Assembly: GCA_030550695.1 (NCBI GenBank)
Contig: JAUQOX010000190.1
Location: 1 to 5,596 of the forward strand
Length of the DNA stretch: 5,596 bases
Direction of reading: 5' to 3'
From: Gemmatimonadota bacterium
GTDB taxonomy: Bacteria; Gemmatimonadota; Gemmatimonadetes; Longimicrobiales; Gaopeijiaceae
Part shown: piece by piece, positions 1 through 5,596 of the stretch
Layout of the letters: each line of letters starts with the position of its first letter
Position numbering within the stretch: the stretch's first letter is position 1
Notes under the pieces: generated by a model
The model's input: the letters and a program-made list of their open reading frames with translations, nothing else
What the model was told of the DNA's origin: nothing
Database searches by the model: none
Program-made: the position numbers and the translations under genes

Positions 1-998
1 ATGACGGTGTAGCCCATGAAGTTGCGGTGCAGGCGTCCTTCCCGGGCCGCCACCGCCAGTTCGTCGTCGGGGAGGGCGAAGTGGTCCATTCCGATGGGCT
101 CGTAGCCGGCGCCCAGGAAGCGGTCCATAGCCGCCAGGTAGAGTTGAAGCTTGAGTTCCGGCGAGGGAAGGGAGGCCGGATCCAGCTTCTTCTGATGGCC
201 CCGGATCCAGGGGACGTAGGCAAAGGAATAGACGGCCACCCGATCGGGGCGAAGTTCCAAAATCCGGTCCAGGTTCTCCTGGAAGGTCTCCAGACGCTGC
301 CGAGGGAGCCCATAGATGAGGTCCAGGTTGATCCCCTCCTGGAACCCCACCTGACGGGCATACTCCATGAGGCGGGCCGTCTGTTCGTAGGTCTGGTTCC
401 GGGTGATGGCCTCCTGGACCTCGGGGGTGAGGTCCTGGACCCCCATACTCAGACGGTTGAACCCCAGCTCCACCAGCCGGTCCAGGTGCTCGAAGGACGT
501 AACCCTCGGGTCCACCTCGATGGCCACCTCGGCTCCATCCACGAAGTCGAAGTGGCCCCGAAACGTTCCCATGAGGCGCGCCAGTTGGTCGGGGGAAAAG
601 TAGGTGGGGGTGCCCCCGCCCCACTGCATCTGGACCACCTTCCGGCGATGGGGCAGCAGGGCCGCTACTCGGCCGATCTCCCTTTCCAGGTAGCCCAGGT
701 AGGTCTCCGCCACCGGGCGGTGCGGAGTGATGACCACATGGCAGCCGCAGAACAGACAGCGGTGCTCGCAGAACGGCAGATGGGCGTAGAGGCTCAAGGG
801 CGCGTGGGGACCCAGGCCATCGGCTTCCTCCAGTTTTCGGCGGTAGATGTCCTCCCCCACCCCTTCGTGAAATTCCACCGCCGTGGGGTAGGAGGTATAG
901 CGGGGGCCCGGCCGATCGAACCGCCGGACCAGCTCCAGGTCCACCTGGAAACGGGAACCGGGCATCGCTGACCCTTTCCTCTCCTCCAGAGCGCTCAT
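1..998 (-). CDS. hemN: Oxygen-independent coproporphyrinogen III oxidase (radical SAM), 3' end cut off by the window
   Basis: Converts coproporphyrinogen III to protoporphyrinogen IX in the cytoplasm by two SAM-dependent oxidative decarboxylations without O2. Reading the minus strand from the ATG at 998 gives about 332 residues before the edge; the family is usually about 450-460, so roughly the last quarter is missing. Visible marks: PRYTSYPTA near residues 32-40, the HemN-type cluster motif CEHRCLFCGC (Cys77, 81, 84 and 86; three Cys for the 4Fe-4S cluster plus the extra CxC Cys), GGGTPTYF near 127, EVDPR near 161, RLSMGVQD near 182 and IYGLP near 228. The CxxxCxxCxC signature and PRYTSYPT favour true HemN over HemW or heme chaperones. 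An in-frame TAG at 1050-1052 limits extension. Start choice: ATG 998 has GGGGGAG six bases upstream. ATG 965 has a weaker AAAGGG but would give an N-terminus the same length as E. coli HemN. Last gene of the visible cluster. Confidence 0.95.
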   Translation of the reverse strand, partial: MSALEERKGSAMPGSRFQVDLELVRRFDRPGPRYTSYPTAVEFHEGVGEDIYRRKLEEADGLGPHAPLSLYAHLPFCEHRCLFCGCHVVITPHRPVAETYLGYLEREIGRVAALLPHRRKVVQMQWGGGTPTYFSPDQLARLMGTFRGHFDFVDGAEVAIEVDPRVTSFEHLDRLVELGFNRLSMGVQDLTPEVQEAITRNQTYEQTARLMEYARQVGFQEGINLDLIYGLPRQRLETFQENLDRILELRPDRVAVYSFAYVPWIRGHQKKLDPASLPSPELKLQLYLAAMDRFLGAGYEPIGMDHFALPDDELAVAAREGRLHRNFMGYTV

Positions 999-1095
999 TT
1001 CCATCTCCCCCTGCCAGGGCTCGCCGCTCTCACCGGCGCGTCGGGGGTCCTAAGCCTCCTGCCGCCCATCCCCCCCTTGCGTCCCCCCCCTCGGC
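999..1095 (-). other. hemE-hemN intergenic spacer
   Basis: This is the longest non-coding stretch in the window. On the coding strand it is G-rich, with runs of nine and seven G near 1082-1090 and 1070-1076. It holds one small perfect inverted repeat, with 5-base arms at 1022-1026 and 1034-1038 and a 7-base loop. No T tract follows the hairpin, so it does not look like an intrinsic terminator. I see no clear -10/-35 promoter pair. Read-through from hemE into hemN is the simplest reading; a weak internal promoter or an RNA-processing site cannot be excluded. Confidence 0.5.
1005..1011 (-). promoter_or_regulatory. Probable ribosome binding site of hemN
   Basis: GGGGGAG on the minus strand lies six bases before ATG 998 and directly abuts another in-frame ATG at 1004, which is too close to be served by it. 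It is the main argument for starting hemN at 998 rather than at 965, where only AAAGGG (972-977) is well spaced. The purine-rich stretch 972-987 before 965 keeps that alternative open. Confidence 0.5.
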
Positions 1096-2214
1096 CTACC
1101 CCCCGTACTTTCCCTGGGTCCACTCATGCACCCGGTCCACGAGGCGGGCCACGGCGTCGGGATCGGTGTGCCGCTCGATCCCGTGGCCCAGGTTGAAGAC
1201 ATGGCCCGGGGTTGCGCCTGCCTCGTCCAGCACCCGTCGGATCTGGCGGTCCAGCTCCTGGGGCGGGGCAAACAAAGCCGCCGGATCCAGGTTACCCTGG
1301 ACGGCCAGAGCCGGTCCTGCGATCTCCCGGGCCCGGGACAGGGGAAGCCTCCAGTCCACCCCCAGCACGTGGGCTCCCGAGCGGGCCGCATCGGCCAGGA
1401 GGGTAGCTCCCTGGTTGGGGAAGTAGATGAGGGGGAGGTTCAGATCCTGCAGCGACCCCAAGGTTTTCTGGACGGCGGGAAGGGCGAAGCCCCGGAACTC
1501 CCAGGGACTCAACAGGCCCGCCCAGGAGTCGAAGAGCATGAGGGCCTGGGCCCCGGCCTCCGCCTGGGCCCGGAGGTACGCCGCCATGGCTTCGGCCAAC
1601 CGGTCCAGGAGGCGGCGGGCGGCTTCCGGATGGGCGAAAAGAAAAGCTTTGGCCTTCACGAAGGTCTTCGAGCCGTGGCCCTCCACCAAGTAGCAGAAGA
1701 GCGTCCAGGGAGCCCCGGCAAAGCCGATGAGGGGCACCTGGGGCGGGAGTTCCCTCCGAAGGATCCGGATGGTCTCCAGCACGAAGGGCACGCTCTCCCT
1801 GGGATCGGCAAGGCGCAGGCGATCGATGTCGGCCGGGGTACGGATGGGGTCGGCCACCACCGGCCCCGGCTGGAAGTCGAAGCGGACGCCCATCCCCTCC
1901 ACCGGGGTCATGATGTCGCTGAACAGGATCGCCGCATCCAAAGGATATCGGCGGATGGGCTGGAGGGTCACTTCCGCCGCCAGCTCGGGGGTCTTGGTGA
2001 GGGTCAGAAAATCCACCTTCTCCCGGACCGCCCGATACTCGGGGAGGTACCGTCCCGCCTGCCGCATGATCCAAATGGGGGTGTAGGGGACGGGCTTCCG
2101 ACGGCAAGCCAGAAGGAAGGCCGGTTCCTGGCCCCCGTTTCCGCCGCTGGGAACGGGACCCGCGACCTCGGGGGGCCCTGGGAGACCGCCCCCGGTGGGG
2201 TCCCCTCTCCCCAC
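1096..2214 (-). CDS. hemE: Uroporphyrinogen III decarboxylase, GTG start
   Basis: Cytoplasmic, cofactor-free enzyme that decarboxylates the four acetate side chains of uroporphyrinogen III to give coproporphyrinogen III. The predicted protein is 372 residues, slightly long for the family (about 340-360). Conserved blocks: TPIWIMRQAGRYLPEYR (45-61, with substrate-binding Arg51 and Arg55), YPLDAAILFSDI (Asp100, matching the catalytic Asp86 of the human enzyme), GFAGAPWTLFCYLVEG (164-179, Tyr175), LFDSWAG (Ser230) and NLGHGI (His344). All expected active-site residues are present. The only in-frame starts close to the core are GTG 2214, which has GAGGGGG six bases upstream, and TTG 2229, which would overlap the hemL stop. 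GTG 2214 is preferred. It adds a Gly/Pro-rich leader of about 30 residues before the conserved fold. hemL ends 11 bases upstream, so coupling is likely. Confidence 0.97.
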   Translation of the reverse strand: MGRGDPTGGGLPGPPEVAGPVPSGGNGGQEPAFLLACRRKPVPYTPIWIMRQAGRYLPEYRAVREKVDFLTLTKTPELAAEVTLQPIRRYPLDAAILFSDIMTPVEGMGVRFDFQPGPVVADPIRTPADIDRLRLADPRESVPFVLETIRILRRELPPQVPLIGFAGAPWTLFCYLVEGHGSKTFVKAKAFLFAHPEAARRLLDRLAEAMAAYLRAQAEAGAQALMLFDSWAGLLSPWEFRGFALPAVQKTLGSLQDLNLPLIYFPNQGATLLADAARSGAHVLGVDWRLPLSRAREIAGPALAVQGNLDPAALFAPPQELDRQIRRVLDEAGATPGHVFNLGHGIERHTDPDAVARLVDRVHEWTQGKYGG

Positions 2215-2220
2215 ACCCCG

Positions 2221-2227
2221 CCCCCTC
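2221..2227 (-). promoter_or_regulatory. Ribosome binding site of hemE, overlapping the hemL stop codon
   Basis: GAGGGGG on the minus strand shares two bases with the hemL stop (TGA at 2226-2228) and sits six bases before the GTG at 2214. This spacing is the reason for choosing GTG 2214, and it implies that ribosomes finishing hemL are in place to start hemE. Confidence 0.6.
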
Positions 2228-3539
2228 AAGGCGCACCCCCCGGGCCCCGGAAAACCTCCTCCAGGACTTCTTCCGCCGCCCGTACCGTGGCCAAGATGTC
2301 GGCTTCGCTGTGGGCCGCCGAAAGGAACAAGGCCTCGAAAGGACTGGGGGCGAGGTAGATGCCCCTTTGCAGCATGCCCCAGAAGAACCTCCGGAAAGCA
2401 TCCCGGTCGGAGCGGGCCGCGCTGGGCCAGTCCACCACCGGAGGCGGGGCGAAGAACAGGGAAGCCATGGAACCCACCCGGTTCCAGGTGAGGGGATAGC
2501 CCCCCTTGCGGAGGATCGTCTCGATCCCTTCGTCCAGGAGCCTTCCCCGCTCCTCCAACTGGGTGTAGAGCTGGGGGTTCTCCTTGAGATGTCGCAATGC
2601 CGCCACCCCGGCCGCCGTGGCCAAAGGGTTCCCCGAGAGGGTCCCCGCCTGGTAGACCGGACCGTCGGGCGCAACCAAGCGCATAAGGTCCTCCCGGCCG
2701 CCGTAGGCCCCCACCGGCAGCCCTCCCCCCAAGACCTTGCCCAGGGTGGTGAGGTCCGGCAGCACCCCATAGCGCTCCTGGGCTCCCCCCGGCGCCAGGC
2801 GGAACCCCGTCATGACCTCGTCGAAGATGAGGAGCGCCCCTTCCCGGGTGCAGCATTCCCGCAGGCCCTCGAGAAAGCCGGGCAGGGGCGGCACACACCC
2901 CATGTTCCCCGCCACCGGTTCCACGATGACACAGGCGATCTGGCCCGGGTGGGCCCGAAAAAGGGCCTGCACGGCTTCAAGGTCGTTGTATTCCGCCACC
3001 AGGGTGTCCTGGGCGGCGCCCGGAGTCACCCCCGGGCTCGAGGGAACTCCCAGGGTGGCGGCCCCTGATCCCGCTTCCACCAAAAAGGCGTCGGCATGGC
3101 CGTGATAGGCACCGCGGAATTTCACGATCTTGTTGCGCTTCGTGGCCGCCCGGGCCAGGCGCACCGCGCTCATGGTGGCCTCCGTTCCCGAGTTCACCAG
3201 GCGCACCACCTCCACCGACGGGACCATCTCCACCACCAGTTCCGCCAGCTCGATCTCCCGGGCCGTGGGGGCGCCGAAAGAGGTCCCCTCCTTCAGCGCC
3301 TCGTAAACGGCTCTCCGGATGCGGGTATGATTGTGGCCCAGGATCATGGGGCCCCACGAGCCCACATAGTCGAGAAACTCGTTCCCGTCGGCGTCGTAAA
3401 GGCGCGATCCGTCGGCCCGCACGATGAACAGCGGATCTCCCCCCACGCTCCGGAAGGCCCGCACGGGGCTGTTCACCCCCCCGGGGATGACCCGGCGGGC
3501 CCGTTCCATAAGCTTCCGGCTGAGTTCGAAGGAGGCCAT
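2226..3539 (-). CDS. hemL: Glutamate-1-semialdehyde 2,1-aminomutase
   Basis: PLP-dependent class-III aminotransferase-fold enzyme that isomerises glutamate-1-semialdehyde to 5-aminolevulinate, the committed precursor of the C5 pathway. The protein is 437 residues, close to the family's usual 425-435. Motifs in order: IPGGVNSPVRAF (18-29), DYVGSWGPMILGH (57-69), NSGTEATM (116-123, cofactor phosphate region), YHGHADAF (145-152), IVEPVAGNMG (205-214), FDEVMTGFR (239-247, with Asp240 facing the pyridine nitrogen) and TTLGKVLGGGLPVGA (264-278), where Lys268 is the expected Schiff-base lysine. TLSGNPLA (300-307) completes the signature. The VNSPVRAF and YHGH motifs separate it from ordinary omega-aminotransferases. 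ATG 3539 gives a normal-length N-terminus and has a good ribosome site. The start lies two bases after the hemB stop, and hemE follows. The substrate-supplying glutamyl-tRNA reductase gene (hemA) is not in the window. Confidence 0.98.
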   Translation of the reverse strand: MASFELSRKLMERARRVIPGGVNSPVRAFRSVGGDPLFIVRADGSRLYDADGNEFLDYVGSWGPMILGHNHTRIRRAVYEALKEGTSFGAPTAREIELAELVVEMVPSVEVVRLVNSGTEATMSAVRLARAATKRNKIVKFRGAYHGHADAFLVEAGSGAATLGVPSSPGVTPGAAQDTLVAEYNDLEAVQALFRAHPGQIACVIVEPVAGNMGCVPPLPGFLEGLRECCTREGALLIFDEVMTGFRLAPGGAQERYGVLPDLTTLGKVLGGGLPVGAYGGREDLMRLVAPDGPVYQAGTLSGNPLATAAGVAALRHLKENPQLYTQLEERGRLLDEGIETILRKGGYPLTWNRVGSMASLFFAPPPVVDWPSAARSDRDAFRRFFWGMLQRGIYLAPSPFEALFLSAAHSEADILATVRAAEEVLEEVFRGPGGAP

Positions 3540-3541
3540 CC

Positions 3542-4528
3542 TCACCCCTCCCGGAGCCATCGGGCCACATCCTTGCCGAAATAGGTGAGGATCATATCCG
3601 CACCGGCCCGCTTGATGCCCAGAAGGCTTTCCATGACGATCCGCCTCTCGTCCACCCAGCCCTGGCGCGCCGCCGCTTTGATGAGGGCGTACTCCCCGCT
3701 CACCTGGTAGGCCGCCGTGGGAACACCGAAGGTGTCCTTGACCCGGCGGATCACATCCAGGTAGGGTCCCGCCGGCTTGACCATGACGATGTCCGCCCCC
3801 TCCTGGAGGTCCAGCTCCACCTCCCGGAGGGCCTCCAGGGCGTTGGCCGGGTCCATCTGATACGCTTTGCGGTCCCCGAAGGCCGGAGCCGAGTGGGCAG
3901 CCTCCCGGAAGGGGCCGTAGAAGGCCGACGCGTACTTGGCGGCATAGGAAACGATGGGAACGTGGGGTAGGCCTGCCTCGTCCAAGGCGTCCCGGATGGC
4001 CTCCACGCGGCCGTCCATCATGTCGGAGGGAGCCACGGCATCGGCCCCGGCCCGGGCGTACACCACCGCCGCCCTGGCCAGGAGTTCCAAAGTGGCGTCG
4101 TTGTCCACCTCCCCCGAGTCCGTGAGCAGGCCGCAATGGCCGTGGCTCGTGTATTCGCACATGCACACATCGGCCCAGACCAGGAGGTCCGGCACCGCGG
4201 CCTTGATGGCCCGTACGGCTTGGGGAACCAGGCCGTCGGGGTTGTAGGCCTCGGTGCCCTGGGGGTTCTTGGCCTCGTCGGAGGGGACTCCGAAAAGGAT
4301 CACCGCCGGGATCCCCAGCCCGTGGAGTTCCTCACACTCCCGGACGATCCGGTCCACCGACATTTGGAAGACCCCCGGCATGGAACCCACGGCATGCTGG
4401 GTTTCTCGGCCGGGGACCACGAAAAGGGGCACGATGAGGTCGTCCACCGCGAGGGTGGTTTCCCTCACCATCCTCCGCCAAGTCTCCGTCCTCCGGAGCC
4501 TCCGGGGACGCTCGATGGGAAACGACAT
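3542..4528 (-). CDS. hemB: Delta-aminolevulinic acid dehydratase (porphobilinogen synthase), zinc-type
   Basis: Condenses two 5-aminolevulinate molecules into porphobilinogen in the cytoplasm, normally as a homo-octamer. The protein is 328 residues from ATG 4528, almost the E. coli length (324). The N-terminus, with RPRRLR at residues 7-12, aligns directly with E. coli. The metal site reads DVCMCEYTSHGHCG, with Cys122, Cys124 and Cys132 forming the three-cysteine zinc ligand set. Magnesium-type enzymes replace these cysteines, so a zinc-dependent enzyme is predicted. The two Schiff-base lysines are Lys198 (SYAAKYAS) and Lys251 (MVKPAGPYLD). FYGPFREA (203-210), YQVSGEY (274-280) and ESLLGIKRAGAD (300-311) are also present. 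A GTG six bases further upstream (4534) is in frame, but it is too close to the Shine-Dalgarno. hemD ends 25 bases upstream, and the stop lies two bases from the hemL ATG. Confidence 0.98.
   Translation of the reverse strand: MSFPIERPRRLRRTETWRRMVRETTLAVDDLIVPLFVVPGRETQHAVGSMPGVFQMSVDRIVRECEELHGLGIPAVILFGVPSDEAKNPQGTEAYNPDGLVPQAVRAIKAAVPDLLVWADVCMCEYTSHGHCGLLTDSGEVDNDATLELLARAAVVYARAGADAVAPSDMMDGRVEAIRDALDEAGLPHVPIVSYAAKYASAFYGPFREAAHSAPAFGDRKAYQMDPANALEALREVELDLQEGADIVMVKPAGPYLDVIRRVKDTFGVPTAAYQVSGEYALIKAAARQGWVDERRIVMESLLGIKRAGADMILTYFGKDVARWLREG
3545..3552 (-). promoter_or_regulatory. Ribosome binding site of hemL, inside the end of hemB
   Basis: GGGAGGGG on the minus strand lies within the last codons of hemB. 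Its GGAGG core is seven bases before ATG 3539. With the hemB TGA at 3542-3544 only two bases from the ATG, this is a classic translational-coupling junction. Confidence 0.7.
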
Positions 4529-4536
4529 CTTCACCG

Positions 4537-4541
4537 CCTTT
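4537..4541 (-). promoter_or_regulatory. Ribosome binding site of hemB
   Basis: AAAGG on the minus strand is eight bases before ATG 4528 but only two bases before the alternative GTG at 4534, so it decides the start in favour of ATG. It lies in the 25-base gap after hemD and is weaker than the sites at the other junctions. The gap is also the least G-rich stretch of the cluster. Confidence 0.5.
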
Positions 4542-4553
4542 CGAAACTTCGGT

Positions 4554-5381
4554 TCAACCCGCGCCCCCTCCGCCGACTCCCTTCCCGGTGCGCCCCATCA
4601 CCTCCACCACCGCCCAGGCCAGAGCCTCCGGAGTGGGCACCCGGGCCACCGCCACCCTCGCCCACCCCATCTCCTCCAGAGCCCTTGCCGTGGTGGGGCC
4701 CAGGGCCGCCGCAGGAAGGCTCCGGGCGAGGGCCCGAAACCCCTCCTCTCCCAGGGCCTTCCGGAGCCCCTCCACGGACGAGGGGCTGGTGAAGGTCACC
4801 GCTCGGACGTGCCCGTCCCCCACCTCCCGGAGGCACCGCTCCCCGTCCAGGGGCGGGTGCACGGTCCGATAGGCCGTGACCTGATGTACCTCCGCCCCCA
4901 AAGCCCGGAGCCCCTCGGCCAGGGTGGGCCGGGCCAAGGCGCTGGCGGGAAAGAGCACCCGCGCACCCCGGGCGTCCCCGGCCTCCCGGAACGCCGCCAC
5001 CAGACCCTCGGCCGTGGGAGGTTCCCCCACGCGATGCACGGGCCACCCCACCGCCTCCAGGGCCGCCCGGGTGGCTGGCCCCACGGCAGCGACCCTGACC
5101 CCTTCGGGGGCTCCTCCGGTCCGCCCCACCACCGCCTCCACCGCCCTGGGTGAGGTAAAGCAGATCCAGTCGAAGACACCCAGGCGGTCCAGAGCCTCCC
5201 ACAACGGGGCCGGATCCTCCGGCGGAGCGAAGGCTATCGTGGTCCACAGATGGACCCGGGCTCCCAGGTCCGCGAGGGCCGTAACCCACGCCCCTCCCTC
5301 TTCCTCGTGGCGGGTGACGGCCACCCCCACCCCCTGGAGGGAAAGGCCGGCCCCCTCCCCTTCCCGGTTGCTACCCCCCAC
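4554..5381 (-). CDS. hemD: Uroporphyrinogen-III synthase, probable GTG start
   Basis: Cyclises linear hydroxymethylbilane while inverting ring D, giving uroporphyrinogen III; acts in the cytoplasm straight after HemC. The family is poorly conserved, but the two-domain pattern is clear. Domain one has GVAVTR (19-24), WICFTSPRAVEAVV (72-85) and VAAVGPATRAALEAVGW (97-113). Domain two has ARVLFPASALARPTLAEGLRALGAEV (140-165, read as two blocks), AYRTV (170-174, with the frequently conserved Tyr171), AVTFTSPSSVEGL (194-206) and AALGPTTARALEEMGW (225-240). The length of 275 residues from GTG 5381 is slightly above the usual 240-270. The start is uncertain: GTG 5381 overlaps the hemC end by 11 bases, and its purine run is poorly spaced. 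GTG 5330 would give 258 residues beginning right at the conserved fold, with a weak ribosome site. The protein ends in a short Gly-rich tail. Position between hemC and hemB supports the call. Confidence 0.93.
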   Translation of the reverse strand: MGGSNREGEGAGLSLQGVGVAVTRHEEEGGAWVTALADLGARVHLWTTIAFAPPEDPAPLWEALDRLGVFDWICFTSPRAVEAVVGRTGGAPEGVRVAAVGPATRAALEAVGWPVHRVGEPPTAEGLVAAFREAGDARGARVLFPASALARPTLAEGLRALGAEVHQVTAYRTVHPPLDGERCLREVGDGHVRAVTFTSPSSVEGLRKALGEEGFRALARSLPAAALGPTTARALEEMGWARVAVARVPTPEALAWAVVEVMGRTGKGVGGGGAG

Positions 5382-5596
5382 CCCCTCCCCCCCGGATCCT
5401 CGGAAGGATCTCCCGCCCTCCCCGGGCCAAGAGATCCTCGGCCAACCCCCTCCCCACCTCCTCCGCCTTTTCCACCGGTCCCCAGCCCTCCCCCACCACC
5501 CCCCCCCCCCCGGGGGGGGCCCCCACCCCCCCCCCCCGGCCGCCCACCCCATCCCCATCCCCACCCCCAACCACCCCCCCGGCCCACGCCCCCACC
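5371..5596 (-). CDS. hemC: Hydroxymethylbilane synthase (porphobilinogen deaminase), C-terminal fragment
   Basis: HemC polymerises four porphobilinogens into hydroxymethylbilane on a dipyrromethane cofactor. Only the C-terminal end is in the window. The frame ending at TAG 5371-5373 reads GPVEKAEEVGRGLAEDLLAR and then GGREILPRIR between about 5481 and 5392. This matches the closing helix typical of HemC, with an A-x-x-x-G-x-x-L-A-x-x-L-L-x-x-G pattern ending in EIL. The cofactor cysteine and catalytic residues lie upstream, outside the window. The protein ends in a run of six glycines encoded by G tracts that also lead into hemD. Residues upstream of about 5490 translate to unnatural Gly-rich sequence and are probably corrupted, so neither the reading frame nor the protein sequence there is reliable. 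Identification rests on the short helix and on the position before hemD. Confidence 0.75.
   Translation of the reverse strand, partial: VGAWAGGVVGGGDGDGVGGRGGGVGAPPGGGGVVGEGWGPVEKAEEVGRGLAEDLLARGGREILPRIRGGGGGG
5374..5393 (-). promoter_or_regulatory. G-tract junction of hemC and hemD: start region and possible G-quadruplex
   Basis: The coding strand shows three uninterrupted G runs of seven, five and six bases separated by single A and T bases, directly before the hemC stop. The run of seven can be split, so this meets the usual four-tract quadruplex pattern with one-base loops. It also holds the candidate hemD GTG (5379-5381) and a GGAGG only two bases before it. It may act as the hemD ribosome site, fold in the mRNA, or simply be a place where sequencers miscount G. 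Function is inferred. Confidence 0.4.
5491..5596. repeat. Low-complexity C-rich / G-rich contig end, probably corrupted sequence
   Basis: The plus strand is almost all C, with runs of 13 C (5499-5511), 8 G (5512-5519) and 12 C (5526-5537), then an ATCCCC-like near-repeat around 5547-5562. The hemC coding here would have to be a string of glycines, unlike any HemC domain 3. The change is abrupt next to a normal-looking protein helix. The likeliest explanation is a poorly supported contig end with false homopolymers. A real G-rich insertion is possible but less likely. Confidence 0.65.

Noticed and set aside
27..971. Long plus-strand open frame of 314 codons opposite hemN
   Set aside because: It is antisense to a clear HemN reading frame. 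Its translation has no recognisable domain and the composition expected from the complement of GC-rich codons.
1022..1038. Small hairpin (5-base arms, 7-base loop) between hemE and hemN as a terminator
   Set aside because: The stem is too short and no T tract follows on the coding strand. Such repeats are expected by chance in DNA this GC-rich.
1126..2358. Long plus-strand open frame of 410 codons opposite hemE and the end of hemL
   Set aside because: It crosses the hemE/hemL junction with no family signature. High GC removes chance stops, so length alone is not evidence.
1292..2770. 492-codon minus-strand open frame spanning hemL and hemE
   Set aside because: It is a third-frame shadow of both genes. 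Its Arg/Gly/Pro/Ser-rich translation shows no domain.
2212..2898. Apparent 600-residue version of HemE extending upstream through hemL
   Set aside because: The extra residues are hemL read out of frame and are Gly/Arg/Pro-rich without homology. The conserved HemE fold begins near 2100, and a GTG with a ribosome site precedes it.
3540..4166. Upstream open extension of hemL into hemB
   Set aside because: It is an out-of-frame reading of hemB. The HemL start at ATG 3539 has a strong ribosome site and a family-typical N-terminus.
4136..5153. Two overlapping plus-strand open frames with Pro-rich translations across hemB and hemD
   Set aside because: These are antisense shadows; the polyproline comes from the complement of G-rich coding sequence.
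1..5596. CRISPR array, insertion sequence, tRNA or rRNA gene, phage or defence genes
   Set aside because: No regularly spaced repeats, transposase motifs, tRNA-like arms or defence domains were seen. Nearly all the sequence is accounted for by heme genes, so I do not claim an undescribed system here.

Overview
The window is a compact, co-directional heme (tetrapyrrole) biosynthesis cluster, with every gene on the minus strand. In transcription order, from high to low coordinates, it reads hemC (3' end only), hemD, hemB, hemL, hemE, hemN (5' part only). The enzymes cover six steps: glutamate-1-semialdehyde to 5-aminolevulinate (HemL), porphobilinogen (HemB), hydroxymethylbilane (HemC), uroporphyrinogen III (HemD), coproporphyrinogen III (HemE) and protoporphyrinogen IX (HemN). 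HemL shows that the organism uses the C5 (glutamate) route. The radical-SAM HemN shows oxygen-independent coproporphyrinogen oxidation and the protoporphyrin-type branch.

Layout: hemN runs off the left edge (1-998). A gap of about 100 bases follows, with no gene and no convincing terminator. Then come hemE (GTG start at 2214), hemL (ATG at 3539), hemB (ATG at 4528), hemD (probable GTG at 5381) and the last codons of hemC (stop at 5371-5373), which runs off the right edge. Junctions are tight: hemC/hemD overlap by 11 bases, hemD-hemB are 25 apart, hemB-hemL 2 and hemL-hemE 11. This indicates one polycistronic transcript with translational coupling. hemA is expected upstream of hemC, and protoporphyrinogen oxidase or ferrochelatase genes may lie downstream of hemN; neither is in the window.

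The DNA is very GC-rich, with a strongly G-rich coding strand, alternative GTG starts and few chance stops. Several long open frames opposite or out of phase with the real genes are therefore spurious. It is bacterial; the phylum cannot be fixed by eye, and a high-GC bacterium with anaerobic or microaerobic heme synthesis fits. The last ~100 bases (5491-5596) are almost pure C with short G runs and look like a degraded contig end, so the hemC sequence there should not be trusted. I see no mobile element, CRISPR array, RNA gene or undescribed system. The points worth a second look are start sites, G-tract junctions and the suspect end.
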